Position numbers and translations under genes: made by a program
Origin: Pukyongiella litopenaei
GTDB taxonomy: Bacteria; Pseudomonadota; Alphaproteobacteria; Rhodobacterales; Rhodobacteraceae
Assembly: GCF_003008555.2 (NCBI RefSeq)
Contig: NZ_CP027665.1
Coordinates: forward strand, 434,001-498,000
Direction: 5' to 3'
Length of the DNA stretch: 64,000 bases
Shown: piece after piece, positions 1 to 8,501 of the stretch
Position numbering within the stretch: the first letter of the stretch is position 1
How the letters are laid out: every line of letters begins with the position of its first letter
The notes under the pieces: model-generated
What the model was told of the DNA's origin: nothing
Database searches by the model: none
What the model saw: the letters and a program-made list of their open reading frames with translations, nothing else

Positions 1-1443
1 GCCCTCCGTGACACCGCAGGCCACTGCCTTGTGATCGGTGAGCACCCGCACCCCGTCGGCCTCGAGCGCCGCGCGAACGACGGCTGAGACCTCCTCGTCC
101 TCGCGCAGCATCAGGCGCGGGGCCATCTCGACCTGCGTCACGTCCGAGCCGAGCCGCGCAAAGCTCTGCGCCAGTTCCGAGCCGACCGGCCCCCCGCCCA
201 GCACCACCAGCCGTCCGGGCGCCGCGTCGCGGTCGCGCAGCGCGTCCCACATCGTGTCCGAGGTCAGATAGCCGACCGTGTCGAGACCCGGCAGCGGCGG
301 CACCACTGGCCGGGCGCCGGCGGCGATGACGATCGCCCGGCTGGTCAGGCGCTGCGTTGACCCGTCATTCATCGCGATCTCGACGGTCCAGGGATCGATC
401 AGCGTTGCGTGCCCGTCCAGCACCTCGACCCCGAGCGCGGTATAGCGCTCGACGCTGTCATGCGGCTCGATCTCGGCGATCACGCGATGCACCCGCGCCA
501 TCACCCGTGCAAAGGGGATGCGCGGCTGCACCGGCTCCAGCCCGTAGCGGTCGGCATGGCGCATCCGGTGGGCGATCCCGGCGCTTTTGATCAGCGCCTT
601 TGACGGCACGCAGCCATGGTTCAGGCAGTCGCCCCCCATCCTGTGCGCCTCGACCAGCGTTACCTTTGCCCGTGCCGCCGCCGCGATATAGGCCGACACC
701 AACCCGGCGGCACCGGCCCCGATGACGACCAGGTTGCGGTCGAAACGGGCCGGACGGGTATGACCGGCATAGACCCTGCGGCGCCTGATCGCGCCCACGA
801 CCTTGCGGGCGATCCACGGAAACAGGCCCAGCAGCGCAAAGGACAGGATCAGCACCGGCGACAGGATGCCCGACAGGCTGTCGATCTGCGCAAGCTGCGT
901 GCCCGCATTGACGTAGACGGCGGTCCCCGCCAGCATCCCCGCCTGGCTGACGAGATAGAAGGTCAGCGTGCGGATCGGGGTCAGCCCCATCAGCAGGTTG
1001 ACGGCAAAGAACGGCACCACCGGGATCAGCCGCAGGGTGAACAGATAGAACGCCCCGTCGCGGTCCAGCCCCGCCTCGATCGCCTGCGCCCGCGCGCCCA
1101 GTCGGGCGCGAACCCAGTCGCGCAACAGGTAGCGCGCGGCCAGAAACGCTCCGGTCGCGCCGATGGTCGAGGCAAACGACACCAGCAGCAGGCCCTGCCA
1201 GAATCCGAACAGCGCGCCCGCGGCCAGCGTCATCCACACCGCCAGCGGCAGGGACAGGGCGGTCACTGCGACATAGACCCCGAGAAACGCGGCAAAAACC
1301 AGCACGCCATGCGATTGCCGCCAGACCTGAAGATCGGCGACCAAGGCGCGCGCGGTTTCCACCCCGACGGGCTGGCGCTGCAGGACGACGATCGCGGCGA
1401 TCACGGCCAGAGAGAGCACCAGAAAGAGAACGGGCTTCTTCAC
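1..1443 (-). CDS. TVP38/DedA-like membrane domain fused to mercuric-reductase-like FAD/NAD(P) oxidoreductase (partial, runs off left edge)
   Basis: The reading frame is open from a GTG at 1443 to the first base of the window (481 codons); the C-terminus lies outside. The GTG is preceded by AAGGA at a 6-nt spacing, while the nearby ATG in another frame stops at once. Residues 1-25 form a hydrophobic helix, and about 45-215 contain several membrane segments with a TVP38/TMEM64 (SNARE-associated) look, including an FTLRLIPVVPFF stretch. From about residue 243 a pyridine nucleotide-disulfide oxidoreductase begins: an FAD-binding VIGAGAAG motif, a redox-active CLNHGC pair (C273/C278), and an NAD-binding GGGPVGSELA motif near 412. 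No HMA domain is present, so it is not a classical MerA. Fusions of these two domains are known in proteobacteria; the substrate is unknown. The 240 bases upstream (1444-1683) show no gene. Confidence 0.85.
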   Translation of the reverse strand, partial: MKKPVLFLVLSLAVIAAIVVLQRQPVGVETARALVADLQVWRQSHGVLVFAAFLGVYVAVTALSLPLAVWMTLAAGALFGFWQGLLLVSFASTIGATGAFLAARYLLRDWVRARLGARAQAIEAGLDRDGAFYLFTLRLIPVVPFFAVNLLMGLTPIRTLTFYLVSQAGMLAGTAVYVNAGTQLAQIDSLSGILSPVLILSFALLGLFPWIARKVVGAIRRRRVYAGHTRPARFDRNLVVIGAGAAGLVSAYIAAAARAKVTLVEAHRMGGDCLNHGCVPSKALIKSAGIAHRMRHADRYGLEPVQPRIPFARVMARVHRVIAEIEPHDSVERYTALGVEVLDGHATLIDPWTVEIAMNDGSTQRLTSRAIVIAAGARPVVPPLPGLDTVGYLTSDTMWDALRDRDAAPGRLVVLGGGPVGSELAQSFARLGSDVTQVEMAPRLMLREDEEVSAVVRAALEADGVRVLTDHKAVACGVTEG

Positions 1444-1683
1444 GGTCTGTCCTTCATGTCGATCCGCAACCGGCTGGTCGGCAAGCGACCGGTGCCTGAA
1501 CAAACCAACGATTTACAGCCCTGTCACGATCCCTTGCCGCCAATTCCCGGTTTTGGTCTTCAAACACGCGTGACCATGCCGCCACCCCCGGCCCCGTTGC
1601 CGTGCGAGGGCCATCCGGACGCGGTCCCGCCCCGAACCGCCCCTGCTGTCAGGGCTCCGGTCCCCGCAATGCGGCCGCCACCC

Positions 1684-2745
1684 CTACCACAGCTTTCCGC
1701 GCGAGGTGATGCGGGGGCGGCCGACCACCTCGTCGCCTTTGACCAGGTGGACGGTATCAAAGAGGTTCGTTACCACGCAGGCATGATTGGGGATGATGCG
1801 CACGGTTTCGCCGATGCCGGGCCGGCGGTCACAGCGCGACAGGTCGACAACCCCGTGCTCTTCCGACAGCGCGGTGATCGTCGCGTCGGGATAGTCGGTG
1901 ATATGGCCGTGCCCCTCGAATGGCGGCGGCACCGGGTCGGCGGCGAGCGCCTTGGACCCCGCATCCAGAACCGCGCGCGCTGCGGTGGGCCGGCTGACCA
2001 CGGTCGCCTTGACCGTCAACGCGCAGTCGCCCAGGTCGCCATGCCCCCAGGCCACCTGCATCCGGTCGGAATAGATATAGGTGCCGGGCCGGTATTCGGT
2101 GGCGACCGGAATTTCGGCGGCGCGCATCAGGTCGGGCGTCCCGCCGGCCGAGATCGTGCCGGGCGGCAACTCGGCCGCCTCGAGCGCGGATCGCGCGGAC
2201 CCCAGCCAATCGTTGACCTCCGCTGTCCGGCCCTGCGGCGGATAGCTCATCAGCCCGCCGAAGCGAAGACCGGGTGCCCCGGCGATCCGGCGGGCCAGCG
2301 CGACGGCATCCTGCGGCGACTGGACACCGCAGCGCGCCGCCCCGGTATCGCATTCGACAAGGACCGTCAGCGGATGTTCCGGCGAAAACCGCCCGGCATA
2401 GCCATCCACGGTTTCGGCGTTGTCGGCGGTGACGGACAGGGTGACTCGGTCATGCAGCGCCGCAAGCCGGTCCAGCTTGGCCGGGCCGAGGATGTTGTAG
2501 GGCAGGAAGATGTCGGCCAGACCGCCATCGGCCATCGCCTCGGCCTCGCCCAGCTTCTGGCAGGTGACGCCAATGGCCCCCAGCGCCACCTGCCGCCGCG
2601 CCAGTTCGGGCAGCTTGTGGGTCTTGACATGGGGTCTCAGCCGCAATCCGTGCCGGTCGGCATAGGCCTGCGCGCGCGTGAGGTTCGCCTCGACCCTGTC
2701 CATGTCGATCAGCACCGCAGGGGTTTCGATCTCGTTGATATGCAT
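1684..2745 (-). CDS. D-threonine aldolase / D-serine dehydratase-like PLP enzyme (alanine racemase N-terminal fold)
   Basis: A 353-residue fold-type III PLP enzyme of the DSD1/D-threonine aldolase family. The PLP lysine is K41 in the RPHVKTHK motif. The C-terminal metal site is the PNHAC motif (H321, C323). These enzymes cleave or dehydrate D-3-hydroxy amino acids in the cytoplasm, and which reaction applies here cannot be read from the sequence. The start is 3 nt downstream of the SDR stop, so the two are co-transcribed. It is the last gene of the leftward arm of the RpiR-linked catabolic locus, which suggests it handles a beta-hydroxy amino-acid-like intermediate. Confidence 0.85.
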   Translation of the reverse strand: MHINEIETPAVLIDMDRVEANLTRAQAYADRHGLRLRPHVKTHKLPELARRQVALGAIGVTCQKLGEAEAMADGGLADIFLPYNILGPAKLDRLAALHDRVTLSVTADNAETVDGYAGRFSPEHPLTVLVECDTGAARCGVQSPQDAVALARRIAGAPGLRFGGLMSYPPQGRTAEVNDWLGSARSALEAAELPPGTISAGGTPDLMRAAEIPVATEYRPGTYIYSDRMQVAWGHGDLGDCALTVKATVVSRPTAARAVLDAGSKALAADPVPPPFEGHGHITDYPDATITALSEEHGVVDLSRCDRRPGIGETVRIIPNHACVVTNLFDTVHLVKGDEVVGRPRITSRGKLW

Positions 2746-2748
2746 CGC

Positions 2749-3513
2749 TCAGGGCTCCAGGTTCGACAGGGCGTCGACGAAAGGCAGATTGCCCGCCATC
2801 AGCCCCGCATCCACGTTCAGCGCCGCGCCGGTGATGCCGCTGGCCAGCGGCGAGGCCAGAAACAGCGCCGCATTCGCAACCTCCTCGGGCGTGACCAACC
2901 GGCCCAGCGGGTAGAGGCGCGAGACGCGGTCCAGGATGCCCGGATCGGCCTCGAGCCGATGATCCCAGGCGGCGGTCCGGATCGAGGCGGGCACGACCGC
3001 GTTCGCCCGCACGCCATCGGCCCCGGCCTCGGCGGCGATCGCCCGCATCCAGGCCAGCATCCCCGCCTTGGCCGCCGCATAGGCGGGATTGCCGAAATGC
3101 GCCTGCGCGTTGACCGAAGCAATGAAAACGAAACTGCGTGCGCCCCTGTCCCGCCGCATCGCGGGCAGCAGCGCGAGGCACAGCTTGGCCGCGCCGCCGA
3201 GGTTGCGGGCCATTTCATCGTCATAGCCTCCGGGGTCGAGCTGGTCGATCAGTTCGGCCCGCGTCCAGCCCGCATTCGAGATCACCACGTCGGGCACCCC
3301 GCCCGCGAGGATCTGCCCGGCGGCCCGCGCCACCGCCGCATCGTCGCGCAGGTCGAACCCGTGCCTCTCGTCGCAGCCATCCGGCACCTGGTCGCGGTCG
3401 AGATCGCAGCCGGCCAGCGCCGCCCCCGCGGACCCGAACGCCGTGCAGAGCGCCCGGCCAACGCCGCCGCCCGCGCCGGTGATCACCACCCGGCTGCCGT
3501 TCATGTCGATCAT
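2749..3513 (-). CDS. Short-chain dehydrogenase/reductase (SDR)
   Basis: A 254-residue classical SDR. The cofactor loop is TGAGGGVG (about residues 12-19), an NAG element lies near 80-82, and the catalytic residues are S133, Y145 and K149 (YAAAK). An acidic D37 after the second strand favours NAD(H) over NADP(H). It probably oxidises a secondary alcohol of the pathway substrate. An internal ATG four codons in is an alternative start. It is translationally close to the PLP enzyme downstream and is divergent from ridA, sharing a 60-bp spacer. Confidence 0.88.
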   Translation of the reverse strand: MIDMNGSRVVITGAGGGVGRALCTAFGSAGAALAGCDLDRDQVPDGCDERHGFDLRDDAAVARAAGQILAGGVPDVVISNAGWTRAELIDQLDPGGYDDEMARNLGGAAKLCLALLPAMRRDRGARSFVFIASVNAQAHFGNPAYAAAKAGMLAWMRAIAAEAGADGVRANAVVPASIRTAAWDHRLEADPGILDRVSRLYPLGRLVTPEEVANAALFLASPLASGITGAALNVDAGLMAGNLPFVDALSNLEP

Positions 3514-3573
3514 ATCTGTGGCCTTTCATGTGTCGCCGCGCGATAACCACCCATAGCCAGACAGGAGATGACC

Positions 3574-3939
3574 ATGACCAAGCAGTATTTCGGGTCTTCG
3601 CAGGTTCCCCTCACGCCCGCGGTCAGGGCCGGCGATTTCGTATATGTCTCGGGGCAGGTCCCGGTCGGTGCCGACGGACAGGTCGTCGGCGGCGGCGTTG
3701 CAGCCGAAACCCGGCAGGTTCTGGACAATCTCCGCGCCTGTCTCGAACTGGCGGGTTGCGGGCTCTCCGATGTCGTCAAGACGACGGTCTGGCTGCGCGA
3801 CCGCGATGATTTTGCCGCGTTCAACACGGCATATGCCGCGTTCTTTCCCGAAAACCCGCCCGCGCGTTCGACCGCCGAATCGCGCCTGATGATCGATATC
3901 GCGGTGGAAATCGAAGCCATCGCCTACAAACCGGTCTGA
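3574..3939 (+). CDS. RidA family (YjgF/YER057c/UK114) enamine/imine deaminase-like protein
   Basis: A RidA-fold protein of 121 residues from the ATG at 3574. An earlier ATG at 3568 touches the AGGAG directly, whereas 3574 has it at 6 nt, so 3574 is preferred. The conserved arginine lies in the ARST motif near the C-terminus and there is a GQVP strand near the N-terminus. Family members hydrolyse reactive enamines/imines made by PLP enzymes or oxidases, which fits the PLP enzyme and monooxygenase next door. It is the only rightward gene inside the leftward arm. Its 3' end overlaps the convergent monooxygenase gene by 16 bp. Confidence 0.9.
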   Translation: MTKQYFGSSQVPLTPAVRAGDFVYVSGQVPVGADGQVVGGGVAAETRQVLDNLRACLELAGCGLSDVVKTTVWLRDRDDFAAFNTAYAAFFPENPPARSTAESRLMIDIAVEIEAIAYKPV

Positions 3940-5711
3940 ACCGGATCGGGGCGACCGTAGACCGGCGTCTCGATACCTTCCTGCCGGGCCTTGAGCTGGA
4001 GCGCGACAAAGCGGGAATAGAAGCGCGACATCGCCAGGTTGCCGCCGTGGAACCAGAGCGCCTCATGCGCCGTCGGTTTCCACATGTTGCGCAGCTCGCC
4101 CAGCCACGGCCCCGGATCGCCCCGGATACCGGACCCCAGCCCCCAGCACGGGCCGACCCTGTCGGCGGTTTCGCGGTCGACAATGCCGGCGACGGACTCG
4201 TTCATCGACTGGTAGCCGATACAGGCGACGATCAGGTCGACCCCGATCTCGCGGCCCGAGACGAACCGCACGCCTTCGGGCGTCAGACATTCGATTTCGT
4301 CGCCCGACACCACGCCGACATCGCCGTTGGCGATCAGGTCCGATGCGCCGACATCGATATAGTAACCCGACGCGGTCCGCAGGGCCCGCATCATGAGACC
4401 GGTATCGTCCTCGCCGAAATCATGGGCGAAGCCCGCATCGCTCAACCGGTCATAGAATCCGGCATCCTCGTGCCGGATGGTGTCGTAGAGACGTTTCTGT
4501 TTTTCGGCAAACAGCCCATAGGGCGTCGCCGCGGCCAGCATGTCGGCCCGGTCGGTGGTCAGCCCGGCCTCGACCGCGTCCTCGGAATAGATGTCGAACC
4601 CGTATTTCATCAGCGTCTCGGACCGGACGACGATCGACGGGCGGCGCTGGAACATCGTCACCTCCGCCCCTGCCTCCCACAGATCGACCGCAACGTCATG
4701 GGCCGAGCTGCCGGCCCCGATCACGAGCACGCGCTTGCCGCTGTGATCGGCGCCCGACCGGTAATGCGCCGAATGCAGGACCGTGCCCCGGAACGCGGAC
4801 TGGCCCGGGAAATCCGGCTCGCGCGGCGGACCGTAGGCGCCGGTGCAGAACACGATCTGGCGGGGGGTGAGCGTCAGGTCCTCGCCCTCGCGCCGCACCC
4901 GCGCGGTCCAGCGCCCGGTTTCGGGATCCCAGCTCGCCGCCTCGCAGCTCGACGATGTCCAGGCATCCAGTTCGAAGATCAGCGCATAGGCTTCGAGCCA
5001 GTCGCCGATCTTGTCCTTGGGACAGAAGACCGGCCAGCCCTCGGGAAACGGCAGGTAGGGCAGATGGTCGTACCAGACCGGGTCATGCAGCACGAGGCTG
5101 CGATAGCGGTTGCGCCAGCTGTCGCCGATCCTCGGATTCTTCTCGACGATCAGGGCGGACACGCCGAGGCTCTTCAGCCGCGCCGCCAGGGCGACACCCC
5201 CCTGTCCACCCCCGACAATGAGTACTTCGGGCTGGTCCTCGTGGCCAAGCCGCCGCGCGGTTTCCGCGCGGCGTTCGGACCAGGTGATCCGGTTGCGCCC
5301 GGCGCGGTGCACCAGCCCCATCGGGCGGTTGCGGCCCAGCGGCTCCTCATGCCCCTTCAGGTCGGTCATAGCGGTGAACAGAACATGGCAGAGCCCGTCG
5401 CGGATGGTGACCCGCCCCCTGCCCCATGCCACGGCGGTTTCGAACACGATCCAGGCGGCGGTCCCGTCCTCGGTCATCCCGGCCGGGCCGTCGCGCCGCC
5501 AGCCCTGTGGCCGGGCGCTGCCCAGGCAGGCCTCAAGCATCTCAGCAATGTCGCCGCGCCCCTCCATCGTCTTGATATTCCAGGTGAATGCCAGCAGGTC
5601 GCGCCAGTATCCGGTTTCCTCGAACAGGCCCGCTGCGGCCTGCGCATCGCCGCCTTGCAGCGCCGCGTTGAAACGACCGATCCAGGCGTCGATCGCGTCT
5701 TCCATTGTCAT
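3924..5711 (-). CDS. Flavin-containing monooxygenase with N-terminal NTF2/SnoaL-like domain
   Basis: 595 residues. Residues 1-140 look like an NTF2/SnoaL-type domain. The FAD motif GGGQGG is at 167-172, the FMO signature FxGxxxHxxxY is at F308-Y318, and the second Rossmann motif (NADPH) is IGAGSS at 331-336. Such FMO-like enzymes insert oxygen at N or S atoms or do Baeyer-Villiger chemistry in the cytoplasm. GGGAG lies about 8 nt before the ATG. The gene starts 4 nt after the RpiR regulator stop, so regulator and enzyme form one transcript. The oxidised compound is unknown, but the locus suggests an imported nitrogen-containing organic molecule. Confidence 0.88.
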   Translation of the reverse strand: MTMEDAIDAWIGRFNAALQGGDAQAAAGLFEETGYWRDLLAFTWNIKTMEGRGDIAEMLEACLGSARPQGWRRDGPAGMTEDGTAAWIVFETAVAWGRGRVTIRDGLCHVLFTAMTDLKGHEEPLGRNRPMGLVHRAGRNRITWSERRAETARRLGHEDQPEVLIVGGGQGGVALAARLKSLGVSALIVEKNPRIGDSWRNRYRSLVLHDPVWYDHLPYLPFPEGWPVFCPKDKIGDWLEAYALIFELDAWTSSSCEAASWDPETGRWTARVRREGEDLTLTPRQIVFCTGAYGPPREPDFPGQSAFRGTVLHSAHYRSGADHSGKRVLVIGAGSSAHDVAVDLWEAGAEVTMFQRRPSIVVRSETLMKYGFDIYSEDAVEAGLTTDRADMLAAATPYGLFAEKQKRLYDTIRHEDAGFYDRLSDAGFAHDFGEDDTGLMMRALRTASGYYIDVGASDLIANGDVGVVSGDEIECLTPEGVRFVSGREIGVDLIVACIGYQSMNESVAGIVDRETADRVGPCWGLGSGIRGDPGPWLGELRNMWKPTAHEALWFHGGNLAMSRFYSRFVALQLKARQEGIETPVYGRPDPVQTGL

Positions 5712-5715
5712 CGTG

Positions 5716-6639
5716 TCAGTCTCCCAGCGGCTCCAGCCCTTCGCCGGGCCGTGTATCGATGATGTTGAACTTGATGCGTCTCAGGTTCTCGCGCGCGCGA
5801 GGCCCGAGCTGATAGCCGGCGCCGGCGGCGATCACGTCGAGGATGGCGAGAAAGGCGAAGCGCGACGCCGATGGCGTCAGCGCGTCGGGATATTCACCGA
5901 TCCGCACCGTCAGCGCGAGCGAGGCCGCCACGGCCAGCGGAGACCCCGGACGGGTTATGGCGATCGTGCGCACGCCATAGCGGTTGGCGGTTTCCACCGC
6001 CTCGACCACCTCCGGCGTCCGCCCGGTGGCGGAAATGGCGAGGAACACGTCCTGCGGTTTCAGTGTCGCGGCGGTCATCCGCGCCATGTAGGGTTCGCGG
6101 CAGACCTCGACCGCCAGGCCATAGCGGAACAGCCGCACCTGCGCCTCGAGCGCGAGCGAGGCGGACGACCCGCCGACCCCGAAGGTGGCGATGCGCTCGG
6201 CCGCGGCCAGGACCCCGGCGGCGGTCAGCACGTCCTCGGGCGGCACCTGGCGCTCGACCTCGCGGATCGCGGCGCGGGCCTCGCCCAGAACCGACATCCA
6301 GAAGGGCGGCAGTTCCCCGGGCGGCGTCTCGAGCGTCTCGGAGGTCAGGAAGGTTTCGCCCACCGCGAGCGACTGGGCGAGCTGGAGTTTGAAATCCCGC
6401 ACGCCCTCGCAGCCGATCGAGCGGCAGAACCGGGTCACGGTGGGCTGGCTGACACCCGCCCGCAACGCGATCTCGGCATTGCTGGCGCGCACCGCCTCGC
6501 GCACATCGGCGAGCACCGCATCGGCCACCGACTGTTCGGCCGGGCGCAGATCGGCATAGCTGTCCCTGATCCTGCCGATGATGTCGGGAAGCCGGTCACG
6601 CCGCCCCCCGGGATCGTCAGCCTCTTCCGTCACAATCAT
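5716..6639 (-). CDS. MurR/RpiR family transcriptional regulator (HTH + SIS)
   Basis: 307 residues. An N-terminal RpiR-type helix-turn-helix lies around residues 30-85 (ALRAGVSQPTVTRFCRSIG). A SIS sugar-isomerase-like sensor domain follows at about 140-275 (FGVGGSSASLALE, AISATGRTPEV). The SIS domain normally binds a phosphosugar or other small effector. It is first in the leftward operon and faces the ABC importer operon across a roughly 200-bp AT-rich spacer. Two similar inverted repeats there are good operator candidates, so it probably controls both arms and itself. Confidence 0.9.
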   Translation of the reverse strand: MIVTEEADDPGGRRDRLPDIIGRIRDSYADLRPAEQSVADAVLADVREAVRASNAEIALRAGVSQPTVTRFCRSIGCEGVRDFKLQLAQSLAVGETFLTSETLETPPGELPPFWMSVLGEARAAIREVERQVPPEDVLTAAGVLAAAERIATFGVGGSSASLALEAQVRLFRYGLAVEVCREPYMARMTAATLKPQDVFLAISATGRTPEVVEAVETANRYGVRTIAITRPGSPLAVAASLALTVRIGEYPDALTPSASRFAFLAILDVIAAGAGYQLGPRARENLRRIKFNIIDTRPGEGLEPLGD

Positions 6640-6678
6640 GTGCCGTCATCCCGTTTTCGTATGGGTATCGGTTCATTC

Positions 6679-6693
6679 TGTAAGTTTATTACA
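6679..6693. promoter_or_regulatory. Candidate RpiR operator 1
   Basis: TGTAAGTTTATTACA is a perfect TGTAA-N5-TTACA inverted repeat, 40 bp before the RpiR start codon. It resembles the second site at 6762-6776. RpiR-family regulators often bind short palindromes of this spacing. The link to this regulator is inferred from position. Confidence 0.55.
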
Positions 6694-6751
6694 CACTTTG
6701 CGCCAACAAAGTCCAACTATTATTGACCCGTCGACGTGAAGATCAAAACTA

Positions 6752-6780
6752 TTGACAGGTTTGTAAGTAAGTTTCACATT
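6752..6780 (+). promoter_or_regulatory. Candidate promoter of the ABC importer/catabolic operon
   Basis: A perfect TTGACA -35 box (6752-6757) is followed after 17 bp by CACATT (6775-6780), a weak -10. The predicted start would be near 6787, about 55 nt before the first gene. A second TTGACC lies at 6723-6728. Candidate operator 2 falls between the two boxes, as expected for repression. Confidence 0.5.
6762..6776. promoter_or_regulatory. Candidate RpiR operator 2
   Basis: TGTAAGTAAGTTTCA repeats the left half-site and spacing of operator 1 (TGTAAGT, then TTnCA after N5). It lies inside the candidate rightward promoter. Confidence 0.5.
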
Positions 6781-6842
6781 TTTCAGCAACGAGTCGAGTC
6801 GTGCGAATCCGCGCGACAGGTTGGAAAGGGGCGGCATCTTTC

Positions 6843-7628
6843 ATGGGCGATGCGACCATGCAGGCGAAACTCTCGATCAGGTCGGCCGGCAAACACTATG
6901 GCGCGGTAGCGGCATTGCAGGGCTGCTCATTCGATATCGCGCCCAACACCATCGTTTCCATCGTCGGCCCGTCAGGCTGCGGCAAGACCACGCTTCTGTG
7001 GTCGATGTCCGGGCTGCATCATCTCAGCGAGGGCGAGATCCTGCTCGACGGCTCCCCGATCACGCAACCGCATCCCGATATCGGCCTGGTATTTCAGGAT
7101 GCCAACCTGCTGCCCTGGCGCAACCTGATCGACAACATCCTGTTCCCGTTCGAAATCAAGGGGCTCAAACCCGACCGCGACTGGATCAACCACCTGCTGG
7201 AACGGGTCAAGCTGAAGGGGTTCGAAAAGAACTTTCCGCGCGAATTGTCCGGCGGGATGCAGCAGCGCGCCTCGATCGTGCGCGCGCTGTCGCTGCGCCC
7301 CTCGGTGCTGCTGATGGACGAACCCTTCGGGGCGCTCGATGCCTTCACGCGCGAAGAGATGAACCGGCTGGTGGAGGAGATATGGCTGGAGACGCACACC
7401 ACCATCGTCTTCATCACCCATTCCATCGAAGAGGCGCTGTTCCTGTCGGACCGCGTGATCGTCCTGACGCCCCGGCCCGGGCGGGTGAAGAATGACTATC
7501 CGGTCCCCTTCCCGCGCCCGCGCACGATGGAAATCATGGCCGGCAAGGATGTCTATGACCTGACCTACAGGATCAAGGCCGACATCTACGGCCAGCACGA
7601 TGACCGCCTAACGGCGGCGGCGGAGTAG
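6843..7628 (+). CDS. ABC importer ATP-binding protein (NitT/TauT family)
   Basis: A 261-residue nucleotide-binding subunit from the ATG at 6843. A longer frame from 6801 is possible but lacks conservation, and 6858 is an alternative. Walker A is GPSGCGKTT (42-50). The signature LSGGMQQR is at about 135 and Walker B LLMDEPFGALD at about 156. The family energises uptake of taurine, nitrate, sulfonates, pyrimidines or thiamine precursors. The permease gene follows after 4 nt and the binding protein is third, so this is a complete importer. Confidence 0.92.
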   Translation: MGDATMQAKLSIRSAGKHYGAVAALQGCSFDIAPNTIVSIVGPSGCGKTTLLWSMSGLHHLSEGEILLDGSPITQPHPDIGLVFQDANLLPWRNLIDNILFPFEIKGLKPDRDWINHLLERVKLKGFEKNFPRELSGGMQQRASIVRALSLRPSVLLMDEPFGALDAFTREEMNRLVEEIWLETHTTIVFITHSIEEALFLSDRVIVLTPRPGRVKNDYPVPFPRPRTMEIMAGKDVYDLTYRIKADIYGQHDDRLTAAAE

Positions 7629-7632
7629 GAAC

Positions 7633-8454
7633 ATGAGCGACGAAACCGGTGTGGTCGGATCGAATGTGGGCAAGGGGCTCCAGTCGCTGTCATCCTTTGG
7701 CGGGTCCGGCCAGACGCGGCTGGAAATCGCCGCCATCATCGCCACGGCCTTCCTCGTGATCGGCGGCATGGAACTGGCGCTGCGGGTGTTCGAGGTGCCG
7801 CATTACATCCTGCCGCCGCCATCGGCGATCGTGACCGCGTTGGTCACCGATTTCCCGCTGATCCTGCCGCATCTGGGGCATACGATCGTGGTGTTGCTGT
7901 CGGGCTTTGCCATCGGCGCGGGGATCGGCATGATCCTTGCCGCCGTCATCACCCAGTTCCCCTTTGCCGAAAAGATCATCGCCCCCTACATCCTGATCCT
8001 CGTCACCACGCCGATGCTGGCGCTGGTGCCGTTGCTGATCCTCAGGTTCGGCTTTGGCTATGAACCGCGGATCATCGCCGTCGCGCTCGCGTCCGGTCCC
8101 ATGGTCATGATCAATTCCGCCACCGGGTTCCGGCGCGTCGATTCGCAGAAGATCGCCCTGGCCCGGTCCTACGGGGCCAGCACGCTGCAGATATTCTGGA
8201 AGGTGCGCGCGCCGATGGCGCTGCCGATGATCCTGGTCGGCCTGATGATCGGCGCGATCTTCGGGCTGCTGACGGCGGTTGGCGCCGAAATGGTCGGCGG
8301 CGGGTTCGGGCTGGGCAACCGGCTGACGACCTATTCGTCGATGATCCAGATGCCGCAGTTCTTCGGGGTCGTGCTGATCCTGTCGCTGCTGGGCATCCTG
8401 ATCTACGTCATCTTTTTTCTTATCGGCAAGAGATGGGCAAGCTGGGAGGCATGA
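7633..8454 (+). CDS. ABC importer permease (SsuC/TauC-like)
   Basis: A 273-residue integral membrane protein with about six hydrophobic segments. A BPD-type EAA loop lies at about 178-200 (RSYGASTLQIFWKVRAP), where it docks to the ATPase. GTAGGA precedes the ATG, and the spacing to the ATPase stop is 4 nt. It presumably forms a homodimeric channel in the inner membrane. Confidence 0.9.
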   Translation: MSDETGVVGSNVGKGLQSLSSFGGSGQTRLEIAAIIATAFLVIGGMELALRVFEVPHYILPPPSAIVTALVTDFPLILPHLGHTIVVLLSGFAIGAGIGMILAAVITQFPFAEKIIAPYILILVTTPMLALVPLLILRFGFGYEPRIIAVALASGPMVMINSATGFRRVDSQKIALARSYGASTLQIFWKVRAPMALPMILVGLMIGAIFGLLTAVGAEMVGGGFGLGNRLTTYSSMIQMPQFFGVVLILSLLGILIYVIFFLIGKRWASWEA

Positions 8455-8501
8455 GGCGCCCGAACCGGCAGCAGACGCATAACCATCAGGGAGACTGAAA
8501 C

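Noticed and set aside
616-3546. Very long rightward open frame (976 codons) opposite the leftward genes
   Set aside because: It is antisense to three well-supported genes, rich in Arg/Gln/His/Gly as GC-rich shadow frames are, and has no motif.
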